DNA of 64,000 nt, taken from the NCBI RefSeq assembly GCF_032362555.1, contig NC_083507.1:9303001-9367000 (forward strand), given 5' to 3'. The translations under genes and the position numbers were made by a program. The notes below the pieces were generated by a model that searched no databases, had not been told where the DNA came from, and saw only the letters and a program-made list of their open reading frames with translations. Numbering within the stretch: the first letter of the stretch is position 1; each line of letters begins with the position of its first letter. This DNA is from Amyelois transitella (lineage: Eukaryota > Arthropoda > Insecta > Lepidoptera > Pyralidae). This document shows positions 1-10,297 of the stretch, piece after piece.

Positions 1-247
1 GGACAGTGGCCCTGGAAATAGAGCTCGGACGTCTACGCCTGTACAAATTTTCAAATCGATAACGTATCACTCTAGTTCGAGCTCAAACCTGTCCAATGGT
101 TTATTCAGCAACGCTGATGACCTATCATCAGTGAAAGTGACTTCAAACTCTATTCGAAATCATTCCACATCAGACAAAGACGACTTGACCATTCCTAACT
201 GTAGTTTACGAATTAAAAAAGCATCAGATGCTAGTAAAAGTGATTAG
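1..247 (+). CDS. C-terminal end of an unidentified Ser-rich protein (partial)
   Basis: An open frame enters from the left edge (codons begin at base 2) and stops at TAG 245-247, giving about 81 residues. The tail is rich in Ser, Asn, Thr and Lys, contains runs such as SSSSNLSNG, and ends in KKASDASKSD. It is low-complexity and probably disordered; no domain is visible and I do not recognise the protein. Codon use is ordinary and the frame is unbroken up to the edge. A canonical AATAAA at 401-406, 155 bases after the stop, supports a real gene end with a short 3' UTR. It could also be the terminal exon of a much larger gene to the left. The function cannot be inferred from this piece. Confidence 0.6.
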   Translation, partial: DSGPGNRARTSTPVQIFKSITYHSSSSSNLSNGLFSNADDLSSVKVTSNSIRNHSTSDKDDLTIPNCSLRIKKASDASKSD

Positions 248-400
248 CTCGAAATTTCACATATATATTATTGTTATTTGTTGTGATATTTAATGAACTG
301 AAATTAGTATACCTGTAAAGTTGTTGTGAATTTATTATATTTATGGATGAAATCAACATGAATTTTGTATATTTTGGTTTAATTTCGTCTGCTTCTTTAG

Positions 401-406
401 AATAAA
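401..406 (+). terminator. Poly(A) signal AATAAA of the left-edge gene
   Basis: An exact AATAAA lies 155 bases after the stop codon of the partial plus-strand gene, just before a SINE copy. This is a typical spacing for a short insect 3' UTR. Confidence 0.45.
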
Positions 407-425
407 TAAGAATTATGTGTAGGTG

Positions 426-636
426 CATACATTCATATAGTCACGTCTATTTCCCTTGCGGAGTAGACAGAGCCAACAGTCAGTCCAAAAGACGTACAGC
501 TATTTCGCTTGATGGTTGGTAGCCCGTCGCCTAAAAAAAGAGCCTATTCCTTAGGAGCTTTTTACGACATCCATGGAAACGAGAAGGAGTGGTCCTATTA
601 TTTTCTTATTATCGGTGCCAGGAACCACACGGCACA
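426..636 (+). repeat. SINE-like repeat copy (family A)
   Basis: This matches the family seen best at 8949-9221: a CATACAT head, CACGTCTATTTCCC, an AGACAGAGCCAACAG block, GCCCGTCGCCTAA, TTTTACGACATCCATGG, and a tail GGAACCACACGGC. The copy is diverged and lacks the central AATTGAGATTCAAATAGTG block. The class is inferred from its length, lack of coding and dispersal. Confidence 0.75.
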
Positions 637-1068
637 TATGTAGTATATCTTGAAAAGAAAACCACCTTGTATAATTTTATTAATAACAACCCAAGCTAAT
701 AAAAGCGTAGTAATAAAATATTGTTGTACTGCGTAGCACTAGTTACCAAACGCTTTTACTGTAACCAGGAAGCATTAAGACTAGCGGAATAAAGAATCTT
801 TTGTAATTACAAGCTAACATAAAGAACATATAATTTTAAAAGTAGAAATAAAAACGTAACTTGTAATCAAATAACAGTACCTACCTATTCGGCGTGTACA
901 CCACATTACGTGCCAGTGTATCCTAACATTTTTCCCACAGACCACAGCGATTACATGTAATCATCGGCTAACAATTAAACTAATGTAAATTGGTAAAGTA
1001 CCCACATAGAACTAATAATAATCACCGTTTTCCCTAGTTATACAGGTTTGACATACCTACCAAGATTA

Positions 1069-1278
1069 TCCTACTACTATTATATTATAAAGGCGAAAGT
1101 TTGTATGGATGTATGGATGTTTGTTACTCTTTCACGCAAAAACTACTGAACCGATTACCATGAAATTTGGTATGTAGGTAGCTGAAGACCCAGAATAACA
1201 CATAGGCTACTTTTTATCCCAGAGTTCCCGCGGGATTGATAGGGTTTCCATGCGGACGAAGTCGCGGGCGGCCTCTAG
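1069..1278 (+). mobile_element. Non-autonomous Helitron (Lep1-like)
   Basis: It begins TCCTACTACTATTATATTATAAA and continues with GCGAAAGTTTGTATGG, AAAACTACTGAACCGATTA, ATGAAATTTGGTA and TAGGCTACTTTTTATCCC. It ends in GCGGACGAAGTCGCGG and then CTAG followed by T. The 5' TC, the GC-rich 3' hairpin and the CTAG/T end are Helitron hallmarks, and this consensus is the well-known Lep1 type of Lepidoptera. It is non-coding and about 210 bp long. Confidence 0.8.
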
Positions 1279-2714
1279 TTACGAATACATCTACATTGTC
1301 ATGCCCTCGTAGTGTAGGGTATTTTTACATAGAACCCACTTAATAATGTTACAGTAAGCCACATAGAAAAGGATTCAATCTTCGAAACATCTACGATACG
1401 ACGACGGTTATAAAGGTACTATCTCTATGCAGCCCATCTACGGCTCTCGAGTACCTAACTAAAGAGAACGCCTATTTATTTACATGGCAGCACTTGCACG
1501 GTTGGTATAGGATTTTTTAGAATCTTTGCACCCTGCCCGCACTGACGTGAATATGAGCCCTCGTTTACAAGAGGTGAAAATGGAATTAAATACATACCAA
1601 CATATGCTCAATAGTGAAGAGTTTTTGATATTGCTATCAAAAATTAAGCTCGAGCATACCTACTTTGCGGAAATGAAACAAAATTTGAAAGAATCAACAT
1701 TTATTTCTTGCTTATATTAAATTGTATTAGTATTCTTTTGTCATTTGTATCACAAACTTTCACAGATTTTATTTTGTAGTACAGCTTTATCAGTTTGTTT
1801 TGGAAATAGTCACAAAAAACTTTTTGGAAATTTGTAGGTTTAATTACCTAGTCATATTTACTAATATCTTTCTTCAACAAACATATAAATCCAATCAATG
1901 GTTTATTTTATTAATAAATAAAAACATTTATTAAAAATACCTAATACAAAATGTTAAATTTCTGCATCACTTGACAAGTTTAATGTTGGTCAAAGTTTAA
2001 AAATTATTTATTTTACGGTAAACTGTTTTTACTCAATTTATAATCACAATTTCCCAATTATTAAAACAATTTATAGATATCTTTGATTTGATTATTATTA
2101 TTTAGCTCTAAAATTTACTTCACTGAAAAGCATACTATACATGTTAAACATGTATCATAATATAACAGCTAAACATCACAGAAATAAATTAAATCTATCT
2201 AAAATAAATAATCTAGAATCTAACACAGACCGATACATTCAAACTGATTTATCGTGGCACAAAAATAAGATGCACATAATGCACTGCACAATCTTAAACA
2301 TTCTTGTTTGTGGACTATATATCCAATGTAGTCTTTTAAGAGATATACTCTGTTGCTGACCACAAATTCATACTTCATATCATGGTAGTTGTATACTATT
2401 TAGTTCAGCAAGAACAAGAGTGGTGTGTTTTAATTATATTTGTTATTTGTGGAACCACTGTAAAACCAGCTCATAGATTGTACTTCAATACAAACAATAG
2501 ATTCTGTTATGAGATTACATTCATGTTTGTATACAATCTGCAAACAATACTGTGATATAATCACTATGATGATTCATTTAAAAATTAGCTAAATTGATTT
2601 ACTCTCAAAAGAAACCACGTAATTTAAATTAAGACAAAACTATTCCTTTAAATTGTATAGCCATTACATTTGGCATTTAGGTTACCACAATCCATAACAT
2701 TATTCAAGGATTGT

Positions 2715-2720
2715 TTTATT
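2715..2720 (-). terminator. Poly(A) signal AATAAA, HIG1 copy 1
   Basis: AATAAA on the minus strand, 51 bases past the stop codon. It is the nearest canonical signal; other matches near 1890-1920 could be used instead. Confidence 0.4.
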
Positions 2721-2771
2721 TGTCTTAATATCAGTAAGTGGTACCAATTGAAGTGTAAATACCACAAGTCA

Positions 2772-3558
2772 TTAGTTTTCTTTCTTTTCCTTCAGAAGAT
2801 GGTCCTTCACTAATGTGTAAGCTAGACCAATGGTCAAGGCGGACACAACAGTGCCTTGAGCCGCTACTCTGAGTTGCATAAGGAAGACACTGGTACTCAT
2901 GTTGCCTCTATTTTTGTATTTGTATGCACCAAAGCCACAAACACCAATCAATCCCAGAATTCCTGAAACACATGAATGATATAATGATGAGGATAATAAT
3001 AAAAGACTTATTTAACTTTCACAGTTCTAGAAGTAAAGATTATTTTAAGAATTATTTTTAGGTGCCATGCCCAGCCAGATGCCATGTGGTTCCCTGCACT
3101 TTAAAATAGGACCACTATATCTCCTTCCAATAGATGTCATAAAAAGTCGACTAAGGGATGGGCTAATAAACTTGGGATTCTTCATTTAAGCTATAGGTTG
3201 GCAACTAGTCACTCTTTGAATCTCAATTACTGAATGTGGCCTTTCAGTCTTAGCAAGATTGTGGCACTGTCTAACCTGAAAGGAATAAAGAAGTGATTAT
3301 ACATATGTGTGAATGTATTTCACTAGAAAATCATTATGTACCATATTTTTTTGGAGCGGAATTTTAGCACTATATGCAAAATAGTAAATGTACTTAGTGG
3401 AATTTTATGTAAAAATAAACTGATGTAACACTTTATTAATTTGATGAAATATTATTAAATTTACCTATAATCATAAACGGCGAGTCTTTCGATTTCCTGG
3501 CTAACTTCTCAGCTTGAGATTCTTCATTATAATCAAATATTTGCTGGGTTTTCGACAT
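2772..3558 (-). CDS. HIGD1A: HIG1 domain family member 1 (copy 1)
   Basis: HIG1-domain proteins of this class sit in the mitochondrial inner membrane and assist respiratory complex assembly and hypoxia survival. Coding exons are complement(3465..3558) and complement(2772..2962), with GT/AG ends and a phase-1 intron after the codons for PFMII; the product is 94 aa, the usual family length. Residues about 28-46 and 64-83 form the two hydrophobic segments. Between them is the conserved loop with STSVFLMQLRVAAQ (about 54-67), which fits the family's Q-x-R-x(3)-Q signature. The start is the first ATG after an AG acceptor at about 3570. A GT donor at 3660-3661 suggests a non-coding first exon above 3661. 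The intron holds a SINE. The C terminus is Lys-rich (KEKKEN). A paralog with the same layout lies at 11646-12327. Confidence 0.9.
3061..3300 (-). repeat. SINE-like repeat (family A) in the HIG1 copy 1 intron
   Basis: Read on the minus strand it shows the family blocks in order: ACTGAAAGGCCACATTCAG, TTGAGATTCAAAGAGTGAC, AAGAATCCCAAGTTTATTAG, TTAGTCGACTTTTTATGACATC and a degenerate GGGAACCACATGGC. It lies within the coding-region intron, in the same orientation as the gene. Confidence 0.8.
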
Positions 3559-4171
3559 TCTTATACAAGCTGAAATTAACACTTAGTAACATTAATCTGG
3601 TTGCCAGAGTATCTATATAATAAATAAAAACTGCCTCTTTAAAAATAATGAAAATACGTACCTTATTAAGTTTAATAAAGAATTATATAATTTGTCAATT
3701 TTCACAACATTACGACACGATTACCAACGGCAATCCCACGAAAAACTAATGGAAAGAAAAAAGAAAAGAACACTCAGATCCAGTCAGACCTTGACAGAAC
3801 TTACGTCACGGAGGTTTCCTTTCCTTCCGTCAGTCAGGACTGCAGTCACGATACGTCAACGTGATAGTTATTTTTTTAATGTTTTCCCGGCAAAGTAAAT
3901 CATGCTGACGTATCTCCCAATACAAGTCATTAATAAACTTTGATCCTAGAATCACAAACGGACTAGACTAGTTCTACCATCTAGTGTTATCATACTAAGA
4001 CTTGTCTTTGTTTTTTTGTTATCCCTTCCGTGTTTTCAATCTAAGTTGACAAACTGATTTGACCACAAGATATTACACATTCTTCATGGTATTCTAATGA
4101 ATACCTACATTCTAATGAATCAAATATTATGAGTAATATTTGATAATAACTTGATAATAACTTTGATATGT

Positions 4172-4690
4172 AACATACATACATAAAATCACGCCTCTTT
4201 CCCGGAGGGGTAGGCAGAGACTACCTCTTTCAACTTCTTCTCTTTTCCTTTGCTTCATCCACATTCATAACTCTCTTCATGCAAGCTCGGCGGTTTCAGG
4301 TACTCTTGACCTGACCCTTTACCAGGACGTCCTTAATTTGATCAAGATACGTTCGTCTAGGTCTTCCCACTCCGACCTTTCCCTCCACACTCTCCTTGTA
4401 TATCTGCTTAGTCAACCTGCTTCCATTCATCCTCCCCTCCACAAGACCAAACCATCTTAACATACCCTTTTCTATTCCTGTAACTACATCTTCTTTCACA
4501 TCACAACATTCCCTTATCACGCTGTTCCTTATCCGGTCACTCAATTTCACACCCATCATACTCCTTAACGCTCTCATTTCCACTGCATTTATTCTGCTTT
4601 CGTGCTTCTATTGCCATACCCAACTTTCACTCCCATACATTAATGTCGGGACCGTCACGCCCCTATGCACAACCAGTCGAGCCTTTTTGG
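4172..4690 (-). mobile_element. 5'-truncated non-LTR retrotransposon, RT C-terminal remnant
   Basis: The minus strand carries a 95-aa open remnant (4296-4583) of the region after the reverse transcriptase core. It has MRALRSMMGVKLSDRIRN, then GIEKGMLRWFGLVE and GRPRRTYLDQIKDVL, a pattern repeated in many lepidopteran LINE polyproteins. The non-coding tail contains AGAGACTACCTCTTTC and ends GGAAAGAGGCGTGATTTTATGTATGTA. Close relatives lie at 61012-61336 (-), about 13150-13320 (+) and 56143-56190 (+). There is no intact polymerase, so the copy is dead. Confidence 0.8.
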
Positions 4691-5214
4691 ATAGTTTATG
4701 ACTGTTCAAAATTTGGAAATTTATAACAAAATTGTACAGTTATAGTTAAAACTTGTTTATCGTTATTTATTTAAAGAATTAAAATTAAGTCACATTTTGT
4801 CAATGAGGACTTCTTTAAAGAATTTAACAAGAAGTTTACGTAAGTATGTAGATCTATTTAGCAGTCGCAGCATAATGTAAACGGTTGATTGTTTTGAACC
4901 TATAACTCGTATACTTACAAGTATATTTAATAAAATACAATTAACAAAGATCTGTAAACTTTATTTGTAAAAAATATTTTAAGTGTAATGGTCCCTAATT
5001 ACATCGGCACTAGAGGTGTTCATTATATTAGGTAGCTGAATAAATATTACTAGATTACTTTTTTAACATAATCAAATATATTTAAATATTAGCTCAGACA
5101 AATATATTATTACAAAAATAGTTTTTATTATATATGAGCAGCGTTATCTATCAAAAGCTTCATAAACTAGTTGCTATGATTTTAATGGCGTCTTTTAAAT
5201 TAAACTGGAAGCGT

Positions 5215-5335
5215 CTATGAATTGACTAACTTTCCTGAAAACTGCATCAAAATCGGTTCTGCGAAATGTTTGATGATAACATTGATACATACATACAGGT
5301 CAAACTGAGAACCACCTTTTTTTGAAAGCGGTTAT
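5215..5335 (+). repeat. Probable LINE 3'-tail fragment
   Basis: The segment runs AAAATCGGTTCTGCG, ...CATACATACAGGTCAAACTGAGAACCACC, TTTTTTTGAAAGCGGTT. This resembles the tails of lepidopteran RTE-type LINEs (GTCGAATTGAGAACCTCC then a T-run). It is short and non-coding; the assignment rests on memory of that consensus. Confidence 0.5.
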
Positions 5336-5879
5336 TCAGCACACCACCTTCCGTACGAACGATTTCGCAACTAACGCTCGACGAAATTTTATATGATAAA
5401 TATTAATAGTAATTTGAACTTATACATTTTAACTTAATAAATACATATTTATAACGTTAAAAAATAATAGCATGTTCACATAAGGCATTGGCAAAATAAA
5501 GCCATTAATCGGTACATCGCAATAATATTTTTTTTCCATAAATAAATACTTAATTTAATTTAAAGGCTCTTAATAAATTAATGCGTTACTTTTTAAATAA
5601 AAATCGGTCTACAATACTAAAAGCAAGAGCTGGTTCTGCCAACTGGTTTTACCAACTAATATGACAAAATGATTGTTATGTTATAAGTAGCAGGGTGACT
5701 GGTACTCGGTGGACATCAGAAATACCATAAATAAATAATGAATATATACGGGAAAAATTAAAAAGACTGATTAAACCTCGAAGTAAGTTTAAAATTTGTA
5801 TAACGAGATACTAACTCAACGATACTTTATTTTATAATAAATACTTGTACATCAAGATCCAAAAATAATATAAGAAATA

Positions 5880-5990
5880 CTAGAAACTAAAAAGTATCCA
5901 TTGCTGGGAAATGAACCCGTGTCCTCCGTCGTGTAAACCGATCGCACTACACAAACACGATAGAACAGCAGTAACGCGCTACGCGCTGAA
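5880..5990 (-). repeat. tRNA-like, possibly tRNA-derived SINE fragment
   Basis: On the minus strand GGACACGGGTTCATTTCCC resembles a T-arm/B-box (consensus GGTTCRANNCC, one mismatch), preceded by GTGTAGTGCGATCGGTTTA. A full acceptor stem and anticodon arm cannot be folded by eye, so this is not called a functional tRNA. Confidence 0.3.
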
Positions 5991-6243
5991 ATTATCGGTG
6001 CCTAGCGACCATCTTATATCGGAAAATGATTTTGGGTGAAAATATAGTTCTCCTTCTCTTTAAATGAACTCTTGAATTAGCTCTTATTCACATACCTACT
6101 TCATTGGTAAGAATGCTTCACAAAGTATAGCCTATCATGCTTCACAAAATTTAGCCTATAGCCCTAGTACTTCTGCAGATTGCACTCCTGACTCCTGACT
6201 TATGTAAAGTTATGTACATTTTTAACAAGAAAACAGATTCTTT

Positions 6244-8570
6244 TTACGAATAATAACGTCGTACTTCTGCCAGTATAACTTCGTAGGAGGATTCATCTAT
6301 AATTATAAATCGTTTGGCACGTCTGCTAAAATAATAGATATCGCCGGTGTAGATATCAAACCATAATGCATGAATATGCAAATCGTGTTTTTCTAATCTT
6401 TTTTTTAGCATTCCGTACGATGCCACGTTTTGAAGTTGTTGTAGCGTGTTAACCTGTAAAATATAATTAAATATGTTTAATATGATTCATACCTAATAAA
6501 TATACTTCATCCAAAGTTTCCATCAATAACTCTATATTTGGTTACGTACTCTTCTACATTCCTACGTAATACCTAATATCATAAAAATCTGTACGTTTTA
6601 GATAGATGCATAACTATATAACTAAAACATCTATCTAACTAAAAAAATAAAAAACCAATGCTTGTAGGTATGTATCAATATTGAATCAATGATATATATG
6701 AGTAAGTATAAATAGAATGCTAGGAAGTTTCACCCGCTAGTTGGCGGAAGTCAGTAAGGGGAGGTTCTTCCATGATGACCCCGGAGAGCTTTTTGGAGGA
6801 TATCCCCGGAATAAAACTCAGGAACATCATTGTCCTTGTTGGTAACAGCTATATTCTAATAATATTTCCAGCTATGATCGGGTAATAAGCGTACCTGTGA
6901 TAACTTGTCTTCTATGCAAAATTTATTGTCAGGATCAATATATGCCACAAATTTTCTTTGAGGCGTTTCAGCACTAAAAACCATTGGTTTTTCAAAGTCA
7001 TAGTTCATATCGAGAAATTTTTTAAGACTGGATTCTCCATGAGTACAAAGCCATGATTTTAAAGGCGAAATTCTTCTTTGTTCCTGTATAAACAGAAATA
7101 GTGTACTTAGGTAACTAACCAATGTAAAGGTGTGAAATTTAACGACGTAAGCTTTTATTTTAACAATACTTACAACACTCGATTCTTCCTTACTCTTCAA
7201 TTTATACAAAAGATTCATTGCTTTACAATCACTATGACCACATACGATTATATGTCTTATATCGTTAATAATGCAACCTAGTTCTAAAGCTGCTGGTTCG
7301 CAACTAGTCATTTCATCTGCAAAATGTTGAGAATGTGGTATCACGTTTCCAGCATTTCGGACTGCAAAAATAATCCATAATTAAGTTTTTGAACATTTCA
7401 AACATAAAACTGTGAAAAATGTGGTTAAAATTACACACCAACGAACATATCGCCAACACTAGTTTCAGTAAATCTTGTTGGAATCATTCGACTGTCCATG
7501 CAGGTGTAGAAGACTGCCTTAGGCTAAGACATTTTAAAAATGGTTCATTAAACAAAAAGTCAGGAAGTTTGCAGAACTTTAATATACAGAAGGAAACATT
7601 TGTTAGAGCATGCGGAAGTTTCCTATTGTTATTGAGTCGATCTCATATACATGGGCGAAATAATTGTAGATTATTATTGTGGAACAAAAATACTCTGTAG
7701 AAATATTGTATCTAGTTGTAGTTGGTAATTTAAAAATCTACTGGGTATACGATAAATGTAAGGTATAATAATAATGAAGTGATAATCCTTCCATTCGTGC
7801 ATATTATGATTCTTGATAGTGATTTTGTGAATTAGAACTTTTGGAAGTCATCAAAAAACAATTTACTTTTTGCATTGTAAAAATATTTGTCTTGTAATTC
7901 TTTGTCGTTATCTTTTTCCACTTTCTACGTGGGATCGGCAAAGTATGTTAGTTTCACTGGTCACTCCCTTTCTACTCATACTATCCTTTACGCCGTCTAT
8001 CTATCTCTTTTTCGGTCTTCCCTATTTCTTTAACCTTTCACTTCTATATTTAAGGCTCTTTTAGTAACATGACCTTCCTCTCTTCTCACGATGTGTCCGT
8101 AACATAATATTTTAAAATGTCTTAAATTTTCCCATAATTGTAAACACCCTAACAAGAGAACTTCAGATTTCTCGTTCAGAACGGCTTTTGTATTTTGTAG
8201 GCATTCTAAATTCTTTGGTTTAAATATTAACATTGATTCTGATTGTCATTGTCATGTGTTGTCATGCAAATAACTAATTCAAAATGTCAAAACAGAAAGT
8301 TTAAGAGACTTGACGTATTTTGATTTTAACTTATATTATTTCATTTTATTTCAGTAAATAATTGAGCTGATTGCATGTTAATTAATACATTTGTGTTATC
8401 TGAACACCGTTTAATAAATTAGATACAAAGAAATAAAGCTAATAATTTAAAGGTAGGTGCAGTCCTCCCGAACTTACCGTTGGGTTGTCTTTTACTTCTT
8501 GAAATTGTTTAACCATGCTTGCACGGTCTATAACGCGGTATCGCATAATACCCCGAAGAATCCGTTCCAT
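6244..8570 (-). CDS. CAHbeta: Beta-class carbonic anhydrase
   Basis: This zinc enzyme interconverts CO2 and bicarbonate; the insect beta enzyme is known to be mitochondrial. Exons are complement(8478..8570), (7439..7523), (7174..7361), (6895..7083) and (6244..6453), all with GT/AG introns, giving 254 aa, essentially the fly length. The protein starts MERILRGIMRYR. Zinc and catalytic residues are visible: C39-M-D41-S-R43 in exon 2 and H102-S-D-C105 in exon 3 (my numbering). Other family blocks are VRNAGNVIPHSQHF, CEPAALELGC, WLCTHGESSL, RKFVAYIDPDNKF and the C-terminal HALWFDIYTGDIYYF ending in EVRRYYS. Intron 1 is the longest (about 950 bp). The gene faces PTPA about 690 bp away, so the two may share a promoter region. 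No targeting peptide is obvious by eye. Confidence 0.95.
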
Positions 8571-8873
8571 TTTTATTTATTTTACAAGCCACTCACATTA
8601 CCTACGTAAATCCTTAAAAGGGTTATATTAGGAGCTAAGAAGCAAACTTGTAGCCAGGGCTCTCGGATCGAGATTGACACCACTGACCTTCAATGGCAAG
8701 CTTATCGCGGGAAACATGAATAGAAACGGCGCGGCCGCATACAGTAACATGTGTTTGTTATTGAGGAACTTATAGATTCTTTGTGATAGTTATATCAAAT
8801 CAATTGGACTAATCAGAATTCCCTGATTAAGTCCTTATTTTAAATTCGTATAACGTTTTTCGAAGTTTATATA

Positions 8874-8937
8874 TAATAATTGTTAAATGTATTTTTTGTA
8901 GGTATTTCTACAAAATATATCTACATTTAACAATTAT
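8874..8937. repeat. Imperfect inverted repeat (hairpin)
   Basis: Arms ATAATTGTTAAATGTA and TACATTTAACAATTAT are exact complements. A second nested pairing (TTTTGTAG with CTACAAAA) lies inside. The repeat abuts the 5' flank of the SINE at 8949 and is AT-rich. Confidence 0.65.
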
Positions 8938-8948
8938 TTTTATTCACA

Positions 8949-9221
8949 TACATACATATCATCACGTCTATATCCCTTACGGGGACAGACAGAGCCAACA
9001 GTCTTGAAAAGACTGAAAGGCCACGTTCAGCTACTTGGCTTAATGATAGAATTGAGATTCAAATAGTGACAGGTTGCTAGCCTGTCGCCTAAAAAATGAA
9101 TCCCAAGTTTGTAAGCCTATCCCTTAGTCGCCTTTTACGACATCCATGGGAAAGAGATGGAGTGGTCCTATTCTTTTTTGTATTGGTGCCGGGAACCACA
9201 CGGCTCATAATATAATTTTTA
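8949..9221 (+). repeat. SINE-like repeat, best full copy (family A), with probable target-site duplication
   Basis: This is the clearest copy in the window. In order it has TACATACATATCATCACG, TATATCCCTTACGGGGACAG, AGACTGAAAGGCCACGTTCA, TTGAGATTCAAATAGTGACA, TTAGTCGCCTTTTACGACAT and GTGCCGGGAACCACACGGC. It is flanked by TTTTATTCACA at 8938-8948 and again at 9222-9232, a likely 11-bp target duplication. It sits in the 5' UTR intron of PTPA. Confidence 0.8.
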
Positions 9222-9256
9222 TTTTATTCACACATGTTAATGTGTTATATCTTCAG

Positions 9257-10297
9257 ATGGACTCTGCAATGGCAATGGGCAGTAGAGCTGGTAGTAGGGC
9301 AGGAAGTAGAGTAAGTGGGGCTGGAATGACAGGTGACACTAAAAAGGAAGAAATGGTACCTGGAGTACTTCCACAAAATCACAGGTTTATTGAGCCTACC
9401 AAGGCTATTAAAACTATCACTGATATGGCTATTTGGGAAAAATCAGAAGCTTACATGGAATATACAGGGTTCATTGCTACGCTGAATGAAGCAATCAAGG
9501 GTAAACCATTATCAGTAGATTGTAAAATTTCTGACAATCTCAAGAAACTTATGGAGATGCTAGATAAAATTGATAAGTTAATAGATGCATTTCCCCCTAT
9601 TGAACAACCACAAAGGTTTGGTAATGTAGCATTTCGTGATTGGCTCAACAAAATTAAGGCAAGCAGTACCCATTTGCTGCAGGATGCTTTGGAGACAAGC
9701 CTGCATTTGGCTATACCAGAATTAAAAATTTACTTGGAAGAGAGTTTTGGCAACTCCACTAGGATAGATTATGGCACCGGCCATGAGATGGCATTTATAA
9801 TGTTTCTTTGTTGTTTGTATAAAATTATGTTCTTGCAGACTGAGGATAGTGTGCCAACAGTATTTATGGTTTTCAACAAATATCTCCATATAGCAAGGAA
9901 ATTGCAACAGACATATAGAATGGAACCGGCTGGAAGCCATGGAGTTTGGAGCTTGGATGACTATCAATTTGTACCTTTTATTTGGGGAAGTTCTCAGCTC
10001 ATAGATCAACCTAAAGTATACCCCCCTGCAAAGTTCCTCGAAGATGACATTATTGATAAATATGCAGATGAGTACATGTTTCTTTCATGCATTAAGTACA
10101 TAAAGGAAGTTAAGAAAGGTCCATTTGCCGAGCATTCTAATCAGTTGTGGAGCATCAGCGCTGTTGGCTCGTGGACGAAAATTAACCAAGGTCTTATTAA
10201 AATGTACAAGAAGGAAGTTTTAGCCAAGTTTCCCGTTGTGCAACATGTCTTGTTTGGGTCGCTTCTGCCAATACGCAGATTTCCAATTAATCATTAA
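9257..10297 (+). CDS. PTPA: Serine/threonine-protein phosphatase 2A activator (PTPA)
   Basis: PTPA is a cytosolic and nuclear ATP-dependent chaperone and peptidyl-prolyl isomerase-like activator of PP2A. The 346-aa frame is uninterrupted. Family blocks are FIEPTKAIKTITDMAIW near the N terminus, QRFGNVAFRDWL, GTGHEMAF (173-180), YRMEPAGSHGVWSLDDYQF from 220, then FIWGSSQLID. The C terminus has WSISAVGSWTKINQGLIKMY, as in animal PTPAs. The start chosen is the ATG directly after TATATCTTCAG, an acceptor for a 5' UTR intron. The 37 upstream in-frame codons are mostly SINE translation and were excluded. The N terminus carries a small repeat (GSRAGSRAGSRV). An AATAAA lies at 10771-10776. The gene has one coding exon, unlike its neighbours. 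Confidence 0.95.
   Translation: MDSAMAMGSRAGSRAGSRVSGAGMTGDTKKEEMVPGVLPQNHRFIEPTKAIKTITDMAIWEKSEAYMEYTGFIATLNEAIKGKPLSVDCKISDNLKKLMEMLDKIDKLIDAFPPIEQPQRFGNVAFRDWLNKIKASSTHLLQDALETSLHLAIPELKIYLEESFGNSTRIDYGTGHEMAFIMFLCCLYKIMFLQTEDSVPTVFMVFNKYLHIARKLQQTYRMEPAGSHGVWSLDDYQFVPFIWGSSQLIDQPKVYPPAKFLEDDIIDKYADEYMFLSCIKYIKEVKKGPFAEHSNQLWSISAVGSWTKINQGLIKMYKKEVLAKFPVVQHVLFGSLLPIRRFPINH

Larger units (their letters stand above)
248..2771. other. Intergenic, repeats only
   Basis: This stretch holds the poly(A) signal at 401, a SINE copy (426-636) and a Helitron copy (1069-1278). The rest is AT-rich sequence with only short chance ORFs (for example 1526-1720 and 2141-2359) that match no recognised family. 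The part nearest 2772 is probably 3' UTR of the minus-strand HIG1 gene; an AATAAA on the minus strand lies at 2715-2720. Confidence 0.6.
3559..6243. other. Intergenic, mostly retroelement debris
   Basis: This contains the putative non-coding first exon and promoter of HIG1 copy 1 (about 3660-3900), a non-LTR retrotransposon fragment (4172-4690), a LINE-tail-like stretch (5215-5330) and a tRNA-like stretch (5880-5990). The rest is AT-rich with no supported gene. Confidence 0.55.
8571..9256. promoter_or_regulatory. Shared upstream region of beta-CA (-) and PTPA (+)
   Basis: The two start codons are 686 bp apart and face away from each other. Bases 8600-8760 are GC-richer, with GAAACGGCGCGGCCGCATAC at 8725-8745, and probably hold the promoters. 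A hairpin (8874-8937) and a SINE (8949-9221) fill the rest. Because the PTPA ATG follows an AG acceptor directly, a non-coding PTPA first exon probably lies in 8600-8870. Confidence 0.45.

Noticed and set aside
4396-4701. 101-aa plus-strand ORF
   Set aside because: It is the reverse of the non-LTR retrotransposon remnant, whose conserved protein reads on the minus strand.
5880-5990. Functional tRNA gene
   Set aside because: Only a B-box-like arm is visible; a closing acceptor stem and anticodon arm could not be built.
9146-9256. In-frame N-terminal extension of PTPA
   Set aside because: It translates the SINE tail and intron and is separated from the real start by an AG acceptor directly before the ATG at 9257.
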